A DNA stretch of 56,564 bases from assembly GCA_028280505.1 (NCBI GenBank), contig JANQLO010000046.1:1-56564 (forward strand), written 5' to 3'. Positions 1-8,314 of the stretch are shown here, piece after piece. The stretch comes from Chromatiales bacterium (GTDB taxonomy: Bacteria; Pseudomonadota; Gammaproteobacteria; Chromatiales; Chromatiaceae). Numbering within the stretch: the stretch's first letter is position 1; each line of letters starts with the position of its first letter. Made by a program: the position numbers and the translations under genes. The notes under the pieces were generated by a model that was not told the origin of the DNA, searched no databases, and saw only the letters and a list, made by a program, of their open reading frames with translations.

Positions 1-899
1 CCAAGGCCCAGGCCCGCACACCGGACACTTGTGGAAAATGTCACGTCGGTCCCGACCATCCTCAGATCGAGGTCTACAACGAATCCAAGCACGGCATCAT
101 CTACCGTGCCAAGGTGGAGGAAATGAACCTCGAATCCGACAAGTGGGTCGCCGGAGTCGACTACTCGGTGGCACCAACCTGCGCCACCTGCCACATGAGC
201 CGTGGCGGTGATCAACCGAAAACGCACAACGTCGGTGAACGCATATCGTGGACTTTGCGTCCGCCGATCTCGACCAAAATCAATCTGGTCAAGCTGGAGA
301 ACGGCGACGAATTCGACGTCAAGGAGGGCAGCGAAATCCCCAAAGTCGGCGATACGGCCAAGGGGTCGACGGTTGTCGAGGTGCTGACCTGGAAGGATCG
401 TCGAGAAAAAATGATGGAGATCTGCGCAGCCTGCCACAGCGAGGGCGTGATCGAAGGCCACTACAAACAGTTCGATGACGTTGTCGAACTGTACAATGAA
501 AAATTCGCCAAACCGATCGCCGCGGTCATGGGCGAACTCAAGCAGGCCGGCTACATCACTCCGGCGCCATTCGACGACAAGATCGAATGGACCTGGTGGG
601 AGATTTGGCATCACGAGGGCCGTCGTGCACGTCATGGCGCCTCGATGAGCGGCCCCGACTATACCTGGTGGCATGGTATCTATGACGTTGCCAAGCACAC
701 CTACATCAAGTGGATCCCCGAACTCAAGGAAGTCTCACGCAGGAAAGACGGCAACGAGAAATTCGCCGACGCCATGCTCGACAAATACTTCAAACCGATC
801 GAGGGCCATGCCTGGTACTTCGAAGGCATGAGCAAGGACCAGATTGACAAAGTCCGCAAAGGTTTTGAAGCGCGTTACGGCAAGGGCTCGTTGAAATAG
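1..899 (+). CDS. Octaheme hydroxylamine-oxidoreductase-like cytochrome c, C-terminal part
   Basis: The gene enters from the left edge; the frame is open from base 3 and ends with TAG at 897-899, giving about 298 C-terminal residues. Three CxxCH haem sites are visible: CGKCH at 30-44, CATCH at 180-194 and CAACH at 423-437. The context GPDHPQ..YNESKHG, the stretch RISWTLRPP and the WHHEGRRARHGA..GPDY region match the octaheme HAO family, whose members oxidise hydroxylamine or, in many non-nitrifiers, reduce nitrite or hydroxylamine in the periplasm. The remaining haems and any signal peptide lie upstream of the window. I cannot tell whether the P460-forming tyrosine is present, so the direction of the reaction is open. 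A periplasmic TPR protein follows 64 bases downstream. Family assignment is firm; the substrate is not. Confidence 0.8.
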   Translation, partial: KAQARTPDTCGKCHVGPDHPQIEVYNESKHGIIYRAKVEEMNLESDKWVAGVDYSVAPTCATCHMSRGGDQPKTHNVGERISWTLRPPISTKINLVKLENGDEFDVKEGSEIPKVGDTAKGSTVVEVLTWKDRREKMMEICAACHSEGVIEGHYKQFDDVVELYNEKFAKPIAAVMGELKQAGYITPAPFDDKIEWTWWEIWHHEGRRARHGASMSGPDYTWWHGIYDVAKHTYIKWIPELKEVSRRKDGNEKFADAMLDKYFKPIEGHAWYFEGMSKDQIDKVRKGFEARYGKGSLK

Positions 900-963
900 G
901 CCTTGGCGCCGAAAACGGCGCGTCGGTTTGCTCAGGCACGCCATTTTCGCAGGAGTGAAAATC

Positions 964-1410
964 ATGCGTATATCGATCTTGTTGATCGGTTGCTTGCTGA
1001 CCTTCTCGACCGCCTGGGGCAACCCTGCCTCAACTCGGATCGACGCGGCATTCGCCGAAGGCCGAGAGAAAGCTGCAGCCGGCGACATCGACGGAGCGCT
1101 CACGGTATACGAAGCCTTGACCAAGGCACACCCGAAATCACGCCGGGCGTTTGCGCACCTCGGCAGTATGCAGCTATTGAATCAACACTACCCAGACGCG
1201 GTGAAAAGCTTCCAACAGGCGATCATGCTCGGTGACGACGGCGCGCGTTCGTTCATCGGTATAGGCATGGCCTATCTGCATATGGGACAACTCGGCCCGG
1301 CACGTGCTGCGTTTGTCGAAGCCAAATCACGCGGACTGGACAATCCGAAAGACATAGACGACATCATAGGTTGGATCGATGCCCAACCGAATGCAACGAC
1401 ACACCGATGA
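964..1410 (+). CDS. Periplasmic TPR-repeat protein
   Basis: A 148-residue protein with an N-terminal signal peptide (hydrophobic ISILLIGCLLTFS, likely cleavage after AWG or close by) and two to three TPR-like helical hairpins (AFAEGREKAAAGDIDGALTVY, then AFAHLGSMQLLNQHYPDAVKSF, then the SFIGIGMAYLHMGQLGPARA region). ATG 964 is chosen over an upstream start at 928 because AGGAG lies eight bases before it. It directly follows the HAO-like cytochrome gene in the same direction, so an assembly or interaction role for that cytochrome is plausible but is inference only; TPR repeats just indicate protein-protein contacts. Confidence 0.75.
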   Translation: MRISILLIGCLLTFSTAWGNPASTRIDAAFAEGREKAAAGDIDGALTVYEALTKAHPKSRRAFAHLGSMQLLNQHYPDAVKSFQQAIMLGDDGARSFIGIGMAYLHMGQLGPARAAFVEAKSRGLDNPKDIDDIIGWIDAQPNATTHR

Positions 1411-1449
1411 ACGGCCGAACCGTCTGACGAGCAAGCGACCAATCCCAAC

Positions 1450-1947
1450 TCATGTTGCCGGCTTCGGCTTCTGATAATTATTGAAACTGATATTGATACG
1501 GTTACCGGCATCACCCTCTTCATCAGCCAAATTGGGCTCGACCTCATGCAGCAACCACGATGGAAACAGGATCAGGCGCTCTGCGATGGGCTCATGGAAC
1601 ACTTCAGCCCAGTTAAAGGCCTCATTCCGCCCCGCGTCAGTCAGGCGAGGTCGCAAGATTTGTACTTGAACACGCGGGTCGGAAAAAAAGATCCGCCCAC
1701 TCTTTTCTGGCGTCTGCACATAGTAAACGCCACTCCACATCACGCCGGGATGGGTATGCATACGATTGAAAGCGTGTCTCGGGCTGACATCGGCCCACAT
1801 GTTGTCAATGTGGGGCATAAAAGCCGGATCGTAGAGTAGATCGTCGAAGACCCGCTGAATGGCAGTGCGAATTTCATCGGCAAGCGGTCGACATGCTTCC
1901 CGTTGGTTGAGGTCGTCTTGACTGTGCCAGGCACCGGCCTGCTTCAC
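1450..1947 (-). CDS. TIGR02466-type 2OG-Fe(II) oxygenase, 5'-shortened
   Basis: The product resembles the TIGR02466 group of putative 2-oxoglutarate/Fe(II) oxygenases: GAWHSQDDLNQRE near the N-terminus, an HTHPGVMWSGVYYV segment carrying the first metal ligand, LFPSWLLHEVEPN with the distal histidine, and RINISFN with the likely 2OG-binding arginine. The family normally has about 30-40 more N-terminal residues. Here the frame is open upstream only to base 2004, with the family-like SAGIHRSNV residues before the first usable start (GTG 1947) and no ATG, GTG or TTG further up. No Shine-Dalgarno sequence precedes the GTG. The tail of the TIR gene occupies the place of the missing 5' end. It may be a decaying gene; catalytic residues remain. 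Confidence 0.6.
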   Translation of the reverse strand: MKQAGAWHSQDDLNQREACRPLADEIRTAIQRVFDDLLYDPAFMPHIDNMWADVSPRHAFNRMHTHPGVMWSGVYYVQTPEKSGRIFFSDPRVQVQILRPRLTDAGRNEAFNWAEVFHEPIAERLILFPSWLLHEVEPNLADEEGDAGNRINISFNNYQKPKPAT

Positions 1948-1987
1948 ATTGGAACGATGGATACCAGCACTGGCTGAGGTTTCGATG

Positions 1988-2869
1988 TCAGCTTTTGCCC
2001 CGTTTCAATACCACCGACGCCACGTAGTCTGCATTTGACCGCCCGGCAGCCCCTATCAGGCTCTGCCGATCATCGGAGAGTCTCAGCTTGCGCCAATAAT
2101 GGTAATCCGCCCGATCGAACACCAGATCGAGCTTGACCGATAGCCCTTCATCACTGAGCTGCGCCGGCCCACGCTTCCAGACCTGCTGCGAATCGTGGTG
2201 GGTCTCTTCCACCCACAAAGAACCGTCGTCCTTGGTTCTAATTGTCCAGTAACTGCCATTGGGCATGAACCACAAACCGGTGTAGTCATCGACACCGGGT
2301 GCCGATGACCACCAACACCAAGCCGCCAGAACCAATACCGCAACCGACAAGGCGGCGATCGACGTTTTGGCCCACACGGGTAAAGCCCCAACCGTACCGC
2401 GCACGACGCCGGCGCCTTCCAGCACCTTGATCAAACGCATGACATCATAGTCCCAGCGATCTTCGGACAAGGCAATCGCCTGCAGACGGGCCAAGGAGCG
2501 CAGCGATTCCGGTAGTGCATCGGCTTCCGGCATGGCGGCGCCGTCAACCAATACCGGCACGACGGCCAGGTCACTGTTGCGCAAAGCCATCTCGACCTCG
2601 CGCCGAACGTGATCCTCGGGATCGTCCAGGCGATGCGCTCCGTTGGCAGTCGTTGCGTCGAGCCAATCGTCACCGATGAGTATGATCGCGACCTTTGCGG
2701 TCGCAATCGCCTGCTCCAGTGCGGTAACGAAATCTGCACCGGCCGTGATCGAATCGATATCGCGGAAAGCGACCGGCCGGCCATAGTAGCGTTCCAAATC
2801 GTCGCAGATCCGCCCCGCGTGCCCGGCGCTATCGGCCCGTCGGTAACTGAGAAAAACACTGTAGTCCAT
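1988..2869 (-). CDS. TIR-domain protein with one membrane helix and a C-terminal beta-rich domain
   Basis: A 293-residue protein starting MDYSVFLSYRRADS, the typical first strand and BB-loop region of bacterial TIR_2 domains; residues about 1-150 form the TIR domain (FRDIDSITAG, AIILIGDDWL, VRREVEMALRNSDLAVVPVLV). The glutamates in the VRREVEMAL helix are candidates for the NAD-cleaving residue of this fold. A single membrane helix follows (IAALSVAVLVLAAWCWW), then an extended C-terminal domain rich in Trp, Tyr and alternating hydrophobics (about residues 195-293). ATG 2869 is chosen over a start at 2905 because GGGGAG lies five bases upstream. It is last but one in the leftward orn / EamA / TIR group. 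A defence or cell-death role is suggested by the TIR fold only; signalling through the membrane is equally possible. Confidence 0.75.
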   Translation of the reverse strand: MDYSVFLSYRRADSAGHAGRICDDLERYYGRPVAFRDIDSITAGADFVTALEQAIATAKVAIILIGDDWLDATTANGAHRLDDPEDHVRREVEMALRNSDLAVVPVLVDGAAMPEADALPESLRSLARLQAIALSEDRWDYDVMRLIKVLEGAGVVRGTVGALPVWAKTSIAALSVAVLVLAAWCWWSSAPGVDDYTGLWFMPNGSYWTIRTKDDGSLWVEETHHDSQQVWKRGPAQLSDEGLSVKLDLVFDRADYHYWRKLRLSDDRQSLIGAAGRSNADYVASVVLKRGKS

Positions 2870-2909
2870 AACCTCTCCCCGGAAGTCGCGTACCGGCAAG
2901 GCCATGTGT

Positions 2910-3782
2910 TCAGCTATTCGAGTCGGCCTTGCGTTGTATCGTCAGCCAGATACCCGTGGCAACCAGGACCGCCCCGACCGCATGGAACCATGCGAAACGC
3001 TCGCCGAGAAAGGTCACGGCCATGATGCTGCCGAACACCGGCATCAAATGGATGAAATGCCCGGCCGCATTGGCGCCGATTGCCGCGACACCGCGATTCC
3101 AGAAAAGATAGGCCAAAGCAGAAGGAAACACCGCGACATAGGCGACCGTCAGCACAACCGACGGGTTCCAGTGCACAGGCATGCCAGCCAAGGTCTCGGC
3201 AATATAGAACGGCAACAGAATCAAACAACCGGCGGCCAAAGTGAAGCCCAGAAAAGCCCGAGGGTCGAGTTCCGGCGGTCGCCACCGTAGCAACACGGAA
3301 TACAACGCCCAGATCAAGGCGGCACCGAACACCCAGAAATCTCCCCGATTCCAATCGACTTCAGCCAGACGCCAGGGCTCACCCGCGGTCATGATGAAAA
3401 ACACCCCGGCCAGCGAGAGTGCGATCGATATCATGTCGCGCCCGCCCACCGTCGCGCGAAACAGCAGCCAATTCAGCGGCAAGATCAGTAACGGCAAGGT
3501 CGACTGGATCAGCACGCTGTTGGTTGCAGTCGTGGTCTGCAGACCGAGATAGACAAAGGTGTTGAAACCGGATACGCCGAGCAAGGCGAGCACCAACATC
3601 TTGGCAAAATGTTCGCGTAACACCGACCAACCGGCCAGCAGCGGCCGCCAGACAAAGGGCAACACCAGCGCAGATGCCAAGGCCCAACGCCAAAACGCCA
3701 GCCCGATCGGGGGGATCGCCTCGTGCATCGCCCGTCCGAGCACGAAATTGCCCGCCCAGAACAGGGCACACAAAGACAACAA
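2910..3782 (-). CDS. EamA/DMT-family transporter
   Basis: About 290 residues with ten predicted membrane helices and two EamA repeats; the opening ALFWAGNFVLGRA, the central LQTTTATNSVLIQS and GVFFIM, and the late FLGERFAW..GAVLVATGIWL are typical of the drug/metabolite transporter family of the inner membrane, which mostly exports amino acids or metabolites. The substrate is unknown. The start is uncertain: the listed codon is TTG 3782, CTG codons lie just upstream, and no ATG is available before the stop at about 3828. The reading frame begins right behind the end of orn, which suggests translational coupling and a shared transcript. Confidence 0.8.
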   Translation of the reverse strand: MLSLCALFWAGNFVLGRAMHEAIPPIGLAFWRWALASALVLPFVWRPLLAGWSVLREHFAKMLVLALLGVSGFNTFVYLGLQTTTATNSVLIQSTLPLLILPLNWLLFRATVGGRDMISIALSLAGVFFIMTAGEPWRLAEVDWNRGDFWVFGAALIWALYSVLLRWRPPELDPRAFLGFTLAAGCLILLPFYIAETLAGMPVHWNPSVVLTVAYVAVFPSALAYLFWNRGVAAIGANAAGHFIHLMPVFGSIMAVTFLGERFAWFHAVGAVLVATGIWLTIQRKADSNS

Positions 3783-3808
3783 CAGGCGTGGGCGATCCAG
3801 CAGTGTCG

Positions 3809-4354
3809 TCAGGCCTTTAGAAAGTTGTCACGGTAATAGCGAAGCTCGGCGATGGAATCACGGATATCGTCCAGCGCGAGATGCGAGGAGTCCTTATTGA
3901 ATCCTTTGTAGATATCCGGCGCCCAACGTCGCGCCAATTCTTTCAAACTGGAGACATCGAGATTACGATAATGAAAGTAATCTTCGAGACCCGGCATCAA
4001 ACGGGCCATGAAGCGCCTGTCCTGGCAGATGGAATTACCGCACATCGGCGACACCCCTTTGGCGACCCATTGCTCCACAAATGCCAGGGTTTCGCGTTCC
4101 GCCATCGCGGCATCAATCGTACTTTTGCGCACCCGTTCGGTCAGCCCCGAGCCGCCATGCTGCTTCGTATTCCATTCATCCATGCCACCCAGCACCTCGT
4201 CGGGCTGGTGAATCGCCAATACCGGGCCCTCGGCCAGTTCGTTAAGCGCGGAATCGGTGATTACGGTCGCAATCTCGATGATCTGATCACTTTGAGGATC
4301 CAAACCGGTCATTTCGAGGTCTATCCAGATGAGGTTGCCTTCGGATACCGCCAT
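3809..4354 (-). CDS. orn: Oligoribonuclease
   Basis: A 181-residue DEDDh 3'-5' exonuclease that degrades 2-5 nt RNA and linear pGpG, finishing RNA turnover and c-di-GMP breakdown. The motifs are complete: [12 protein letters not shown] (Exo I), [11 protein letters not shown] (Exo II) and [14 protein letters not shown] (Exo III). The length equals that of E. coli Orn. It is the first gene of a leftward group followed by an EamA transporter and the TIR protein. The divergently placed Ste24-like protease gene starts about 100 bases away, so the 4355-4458 gap must hold both promoters. Confidence 0.97.
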   Translation of the reverse strand: MAVSEGNLIWIDLEMTGLDPQSDQIIEIATVITDSALNELAEGPVLAIHQPDEVLGGMDEWNTKQHGGSGLTERVRKSTIDAAMAERETLAFVEQWVAKGVSPMCGNSICQDRRFMARLMPGLEDYFHYRNLDVSSLKELARRWAPDIYKGFNKDSSHLALDDIRDSIAELRYYRDNFLKA

Positions 4355-4458
4355 CGAGCCCGTCCTATTGATGTTGCAAAAGACGCGATTCTACACGCCA
4401 ACGGAATTATCAGGGCTATTCACACGAAACAGGTAACCACTGACATAGAATAGGCGCC

Positions 4459-5706
4459 ATGCATAGTTTTACCCTGATATTCATCGTCACCGCCATCGGC
4501 GGACTGATCCTGCAACTCTGGCTGGCCCGACGGCAAGCGGCCTACATCGGCGCACACGCGGACCAAGTGCCTTCGGCTTTCGCCCAGAGCGTGCCGCTCG
4601 AAGACCACCGCAAGGCCGCCGACTACAGCCTCGCCCATCTAAAGGTCGAACGGTGGGATCTCATCCTCAGCATTTTGCTTTTGTTCGCCTGGACGCTCGG
4701 TGGCGGACTCAACCTTCTCGACGGAGCGCTCGTAAAGATCGGGCTTGATGGGTTGTGGCAAGGCGTCGCATTGATTATCGCAACCGTGTTGATCGGCGCC
4801 CTGATCGAACTGCCGTTATCGATCTGGCGCACCTTCGGCATCGAGACCCGATTCGGTTTCAACCGCAACACGCCCGCCGGCTTTGCCAAAGACAAGCTGC
4901 TGGCAATGTTGCTGACCCTGGCTCTCGGCATCCCGCTGATCGCCGTGATACTTTGGCTGATGGAAAGTGCAGGCAGCCTTTGGTGGCTGTGGGCCTGGGC
5001 GGTGTGGATGGGTTTCTCCCTGTTCATCACCTGGGCCTATCCGATCTGGATCGCACCGCTGTTCAATACCTTCAAGCCACTCGAAAACGCCACATTACGC
5101 GATCGCCTCGAGGCCCTGCTGAAACGCTGTGGTTTCCGCAGTAACGGCATGTTCGTCATGGACGGTTCACGCCGCTCGTCACATGGCAATGCCTATTTCA
5201 CCGGCTTCGGTACCAACAAACGCATCGTATTCTTCGACACACTGCTCAAAGGTCTGGACGATGATGAAGTCGAGGCGGTGTTGGCGCACGAACTCGGTCA
5301 TTTCAAACGTCGACACATTCTCAAAGGACTTTTACTGTCGGCGTTGATGGCACTGCTCGGACTCGCGCTGCTCGGCTGGTTGTCGCAACAGGGGTGGTTC
5401 TATGCCGCACTCGGTGTCGATCGCGCAACACCCGCGCTCGCGCTGGCATTGTTCATGTTCGTTTTGCCGGTGTTCACCCTGTTCGTCAGCCCACTGATGT
5501 CGCGGCTTTCACGCCGGCACGAGTTCGAAGCCGACGACTTCGCCGCGCAGCAGACCGATGCCCGCCATCTCATTACCGGGCTGGTGAAAATGTACCGGGA
5601 CAACGCCAGCACACTGACACCCGATCCGGTCTATTCGGCCTTCTACCACAGTCACCCTCCGGCCGCGGTGCGTATCGCGCACCTCTCGACTAAAATTCCT
5701 GCTTGA
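4459..5706 (+). CDS. M48-family (Ste24/CAAX-type) membrane metalloprotease
   Basis: A 415-residue integral membrane zinc protease. The zinc-binding HELGH motif is at residues 277-281, preceded by FDTLLKGLDDDEVEAVLAH, and a downstream glutamate ligand lies in RRHEFEADDFAA. Several membrane helices surround it, as in Ste24. The N-terminal part with W..FGIETRFGFNRNTP is the signature stretch of the long Ste24 form rather than of HtpX. Bacteria lack prenylated CAAX substrates, so the likely role is membrane protein quality control. A small cytochrome gene follows after 21 bases, probably on the same transcript. Confidence 0.92.
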   Translation: MHSFTLIFIVTAIGGLILQLWLARRQAAYIGAHADQVPSAFAQSVPLEDHRKAADYSLAHLKVERWDLILSILLLFAWTLGGGLNLLDGALVKIGLDGLWQGVALIIATVLIGALIELPLSIWRTFGIETRFGFNRNTPAGFAKDKLLAMLLTLALGIPLIAVILWLMESAGSLWWLWAWAVWMGFSLFITWAYPIWIAPLFNTFKPLENATLRDRLEALLKRCGFRSNGMFVMDGSRRSSHGNAYFTGFGTNKRIVFFDTLLKGLDDDEVEAVLAHELGHFKRRHILKGLLLSALMALLGLALLGWLSQQGWFYAALGVDRATPALALALFMFVLPVFTLFVSPLMSRLSRRHEFEADDFAAQQTDARHLITGLVKMYRDNASTLTPDPVYSAFYHSHPPAAVRIAHLSTKIPA

Positions 5707-5727
5707 ATGAATTAAGGGAATTCCGCC

Positions 5728-6009
5728 ATGCTGCCGATCATACGATTGTTTTCGATCCCGATGCTGGTCTTGGTCGCAACCGTGGCCGGCGCGACCGAAT
5801 TCGAACCGGAAAGCTATCATGCAAACAACTGCACCCGCTGCCACGACAGCCACGTATACGTCCGCGACGACCGCCGGGTGACCTCCTACCCTGCACTCCA
5901 GGCTCAGGTAGCACGCTGCGACGCCAATCTCGGTACCAAGCTGTTCCCGGACGACTTGACGTTGTTGGTCGACCATCTGAACGGCACCTATTACAAGTTC
6001 GCCAAATAA
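5728..6009 (+). CDS. Small periplasmic monoheme cytochrome c
   Basis: A 93-residue protein with a signal peptide (residues about 1-22, ending VAGA-TEF) and one CxxCH haem site, CTRCH at residues 35-39. The start at 5728 is supported by AAGGGA nine bases upstream. A methionine ligand is absent from the mature part, so the sixth ligand would be a histidine such as H31, H43 or H82; this is inference. Similar short cytochromes in Chromatiales occur near the Ste24-like gene and rsgA. The electron partner is unknown. Confidence 0.8.
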   Translation: MLPIIRLFSIPMLVLVATVAGATEFEPESYHANNCTRCHDSHVYVRDDRRVTSYPALQAQVARCDANLGTKLFPDDLTLLVDHLNGTYYKFAK

Positions 6010-6098
6010 GTGACCAGGGACACCGGGCATCACGCTTGCGACAACCGTCCCGGTAGACACGATTTTCACGGTCCGATTGACCGCTGTACGGCGTTCTG

Positions 6099-7097
6099 AT
6101 GACACAACGCCGACTCACCGATCGTCAAAAAGCGCGTATCGCCAAGATCCAGGATCAACGCCGTCAACGCGCTACAAGGCGCGCCGAGCAATCCCTGTCT
6201 CAGGCCCAGGGCGCCGGCCAATACATCGGTCGGGTAATCGTACGCCACGGGCGCAACCTGGTGGTGCGTGCCGAGGACGGGCACGCGATCCATGCGATGT
6301 TCCGCGCCAATCTGGGCGAAGCGGCATGCGGCGATCATGTGATCTGGCAGGCGGTGGATGACGACAAGGGTGTAGTCGTCGCGGTGCAGCCGCGCAGCAG
6401 TGCGCTGACTCGTCCTGTTCCGGGCGGCCAGGAAAAGGCCATCGCCGCCAACATCACCCAACTCGTCGTCGTGTTGGCCCCGAACCCGGAACCGACCGGC
6501 TACCTGCTCGACCAATATCTGGTCGCGGCCGAACGCATCGGCGTGCACGGCCTGATCTGCCTCAACAAGGCCGACCTGCTCGAACCGGCACAACGACAAA
6601 ACTTTCTCGAACGTTTCGCGCATTACGAAAAGATCGGCTACCCGCTGGTGCAGGTCAGCGCCAAAACCGAGCACGGACTCGACCCGCTTCTCGAACGCCT
6701 GCGTGACGAAACCAACATCCTGGTCGGCCAGTCGGGTGTCGGCAAATCCTCGCTGATCAATGCCCTGCTACCGCGCGAACAGGTTCTTGAAGGCAAGTTG
6801 TCCGACGCCACCGGCCTCGGCCGTCACACCACTTCGGCGGCCACGCTGTATCGACTCGACAGCGGCGGCGAACTGATCGATTCGCCCGGCGTGCGTAGCT
6901 TTCGTCTCGGCGACATCAGCCGCACCGAGTTGGAACGGGGCTTTCGGGAGTTCGTGCCCTATCTGCACCGATGCCGTTTCCACAATTGCGCCCATCTGGC
7001 CGAGCCCGGCTGCGCCATCCGCAACGCCGTCGAAGAAGGCGCCATCGCACCCGAGCGGCTGGAAAGCTATCAACACATGGCCAGAAAACAGGTTTAA
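6099..7097 (+). CDS. rsgA: Small ribosomal subunit biogenesis GTPase RsgA
   Basis: A 332-residue circularly permuted GTPase acting late in 30S maturation. The order of motifs is G4 (NKAD, from residue 156), then G1 (GQSGVGKS, residues 210-217), then G3 (DSPGVRSF), which is the RsgA-type permutation. An N-terminal OB-fold (YIGRVIVRHGRNLVVRAEDG) and a C-terminal zinc site (CRFHNCAHLAEPGC) complete the family layout. The very basic N-terminus (RQKARIAKIQDQRRQR) fits rRNA contact. It is the third rightward gene after the protease and cytochrome, but 90 bases separate it from the latter. Confidence 0.97.
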   Translation: MTQRRLTDRQKARIAKIQDQRRQRATRRAEQSLSQAQGAGQYIGRVIVRHGRNLVVRAEDGHAIHAMFRANLGEAACGDHVIWQAVDDDKGVVVAVQPRSSALTRPVPGGQEKAIAANITQLVVVLAPNPEPTGYLLDQYLVAAERIGVHGLICLNKADLLEPAQRQNFLERFAHYEKIGYPLVQVSAKTEHGLDPLLERLRDETNILVGQSGVGKSSLINALLPREQVLEGKLSDATGLGRHTTSAATLYRLDSGGELIDSPGVRSFRLGDISRTELERGFREFVPYLHRCRFHNCAHLAEPGCAIRNAVEEGAIAPERLESYQHMARKQV

Positions 7098-7171
7098 ACA
7101 TCACCAAACGAACCGGCAAACCACATCGCGAACGGTCGCGCATAGGGTTTCGCAACTGACAAACAGGGTGA

Positions 7172-7288
7172 TCAGACTGATCCGGTGTTTGAGCTCTTTC
7201 TACCTGTCCAATTTGTAAACGGCCGATCTCCCGGTTCCGGGCGGAACGTGGCGTTCTGGTTCGGAAAATAGATGATCTGCGCGGTCAT
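7172..7288 (-). CDS. Possible 38-residue small protein, coupled to the upstream tiny ORF
   Basis: ATG 7288 overlaps the stop of the preceding tiny ORF in a TCATGA arrangement, and GAGGTG lies seven bases upstream as a good ribosome site. The peptide begins MTAQIIYFPNQNATFRP and has no recognised domain. Support is only the overlap and the ribosome site; it may be a residue of a mobile element cargo or not a gene at all. Confidence 0.3.
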   Translation of the reverse strand: MTAQIIYFPNQNATFRPEPGDRPFTNWTGRKSSNTGSV

Positions 7289-7392
7289 GACCGCACCTCA
7301 CGCTTAACGTCGATCCGACTGATGATCCCTTGGGCCTCTTGCAAGAGGTCAAGCTGCATCAAAACGCGATACGCGGTCTGTTTTTCATTCAT
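7285..7392 (-). CDS. Possible 35-residue small protein
   Basis: Begins MNEKQTAYRVLMQLDLLQE and would form one or two amphipathic helices; it ends overlapping the start of the next tiny ORF. The ribosome site is weak. It lies in the scar near a broken integrase, so a small accessory gene of a lost element is possible. Unrecognised. Confidence 0.25.
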   Translation of the reverse strand: MNEKQTAYRVLMQLDLLQEAQGIISRIDVKREVRS

Positions 7393-7565
7393 AGGTACTG
7401 CAGCGTCCGTACTTGCCTGGATGGCTGCATTGATTGTCTCAGCGCGCGAGTGCGTTGGTTAAGGTGTCGTGGTCCGTGAGATCCATTCCCGAAAAATAGG
7501 CTAATGAACACCTACACTCCGAAGCGATGCGGACGATAATGGAAAACAGATCACATGGCGCCCAC

Positions 7566-7847
7566 ATGAACGAACTGACACGTGAAGAACGCATAGCGCA
7601 GCACATTGAGGCCGAACGTAAAAGCGTCGCGGCTGCGCTCATTCTTGCTTTCCTCTTCGGCCCCATTGGGTTCCTCTACACGAGTCTCGTTGGGGGCGTG
7701 ATCATGACCTCGGCCGCCCTTGGCCTGACCGTCATCAGCCCGACCATACCCGGTGTTATCTGGCTGGTGTGTATATTCGCTGCGCCCTTCGGTGTCGCTG
7801 ACCACAACAAGTTGCTACGCGCGAAAGCTGAAGAGATGGCCGGCTAG
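7566..7847 (+). CDS. Small two-helix membrane protein
   Basis: About 93 residues starting MNELTREERIAQHIEAERKS, a charged amphipathic helix, followed by two membrane helices (AAALILAFLFGPIGFLYTSL and a second from about GVIMTSAALGL to VCIFAAPFGV) and a short charged tail. Starts at 7527 and 7539 are also in frame; none has a strong ribosome site, and 7566 gives the cleanest N-terminus. The FGPIGFLY turn resembles TM2-like and superinfection-immunity-type small membrane proteins, a weak resemblance only. It lies alone in the scar after rsgA. Confidence 0.5.
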   Translation: MNELTREERIAQHIEAERKSVAAALILAFLFGPIGFLYTSLVGGVIMTSAALGLTVISPTIPGVIWLVCIFAAPFGVADHNKLLRAKAEEMAG

Positions 7848-7986
7848 GCCTGCCGTCATCACTTCGGTACGCACTCAGGGCTTCAGTGCTGCTTGCCCGC
7901 CTGGTGTCGATCGATTTGCCGTTGTGCCGCAGCAACCAACAGATCGTCCTACACCGCTGGCTGTTTAAAGGTCATAGATCCGCGGA

Positions 7987-8298
7987 CTACCTGCTTCGCG
8001 TAGGGCGCGGACCGACATGTGCAACGGGTGGCCATCGATCCGACCACAGCGCACCAAACCGATATCGCGCGACAAAGGCCTTCTTTCCGCTGGGGTAAAC
8101 CCGGGCCCGAAAATCCCGGCCGTTGACCTCTGCCACTTCGTACGGTTCTGGTTTAGGCTTCAACGCCTTGATGCGGGTTTCTGTGAACTTCGTGGCCGTG
8201 AAATCCAAGTGCGGGTAAACGTTTGGCCGAAATGGTATGCAAAAACCTGAACGATTATGAAAACCGATAATCCGCGTAACTAGCCGCGGAGTAAGCAA
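7987..8298 (-). pseudogene. Fragment of a tyrosine integrase (Arm-DNA-binding domain, DUF4102)
   Basis: Residues FTETRIKALKPKPEPYEVAE, then NGRDFRARVYPSGKKAFVARYRF, are the canonical start of the DUF4102 arm-binding domain of phage/island integrases. Homology stops after YRFGAL; the rest of the frame (about 20 residues) is unrelated and the core-binding and catalytic domains are absent. The stretch before FTETRIK also looks non-native. It is therefore a truncated remnant left by loss of an integrative element. Confidence 0.65.
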
Positions 8299-8314
8299 AA
8301 AATGGGTTGGAACG

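Larger units (their letters stand above)
7098..8314. other. Scar region between rsgA and the EVE gene
   Basis: About 1.2 kb that holds no confident full-length gene apart from one small membrane protein. It contains two overlapping tiny leftward ORFs (7172-7392), the small membrane protein (7566-7847) and an N-terminal fragment of a tyrosine integrase on the minus strand (7987-8298). This composition suggests the decayed end of an integrated element. I see no tRNA and no clear direct-repeat attachment sites at its borders. Confidence 0.5.
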
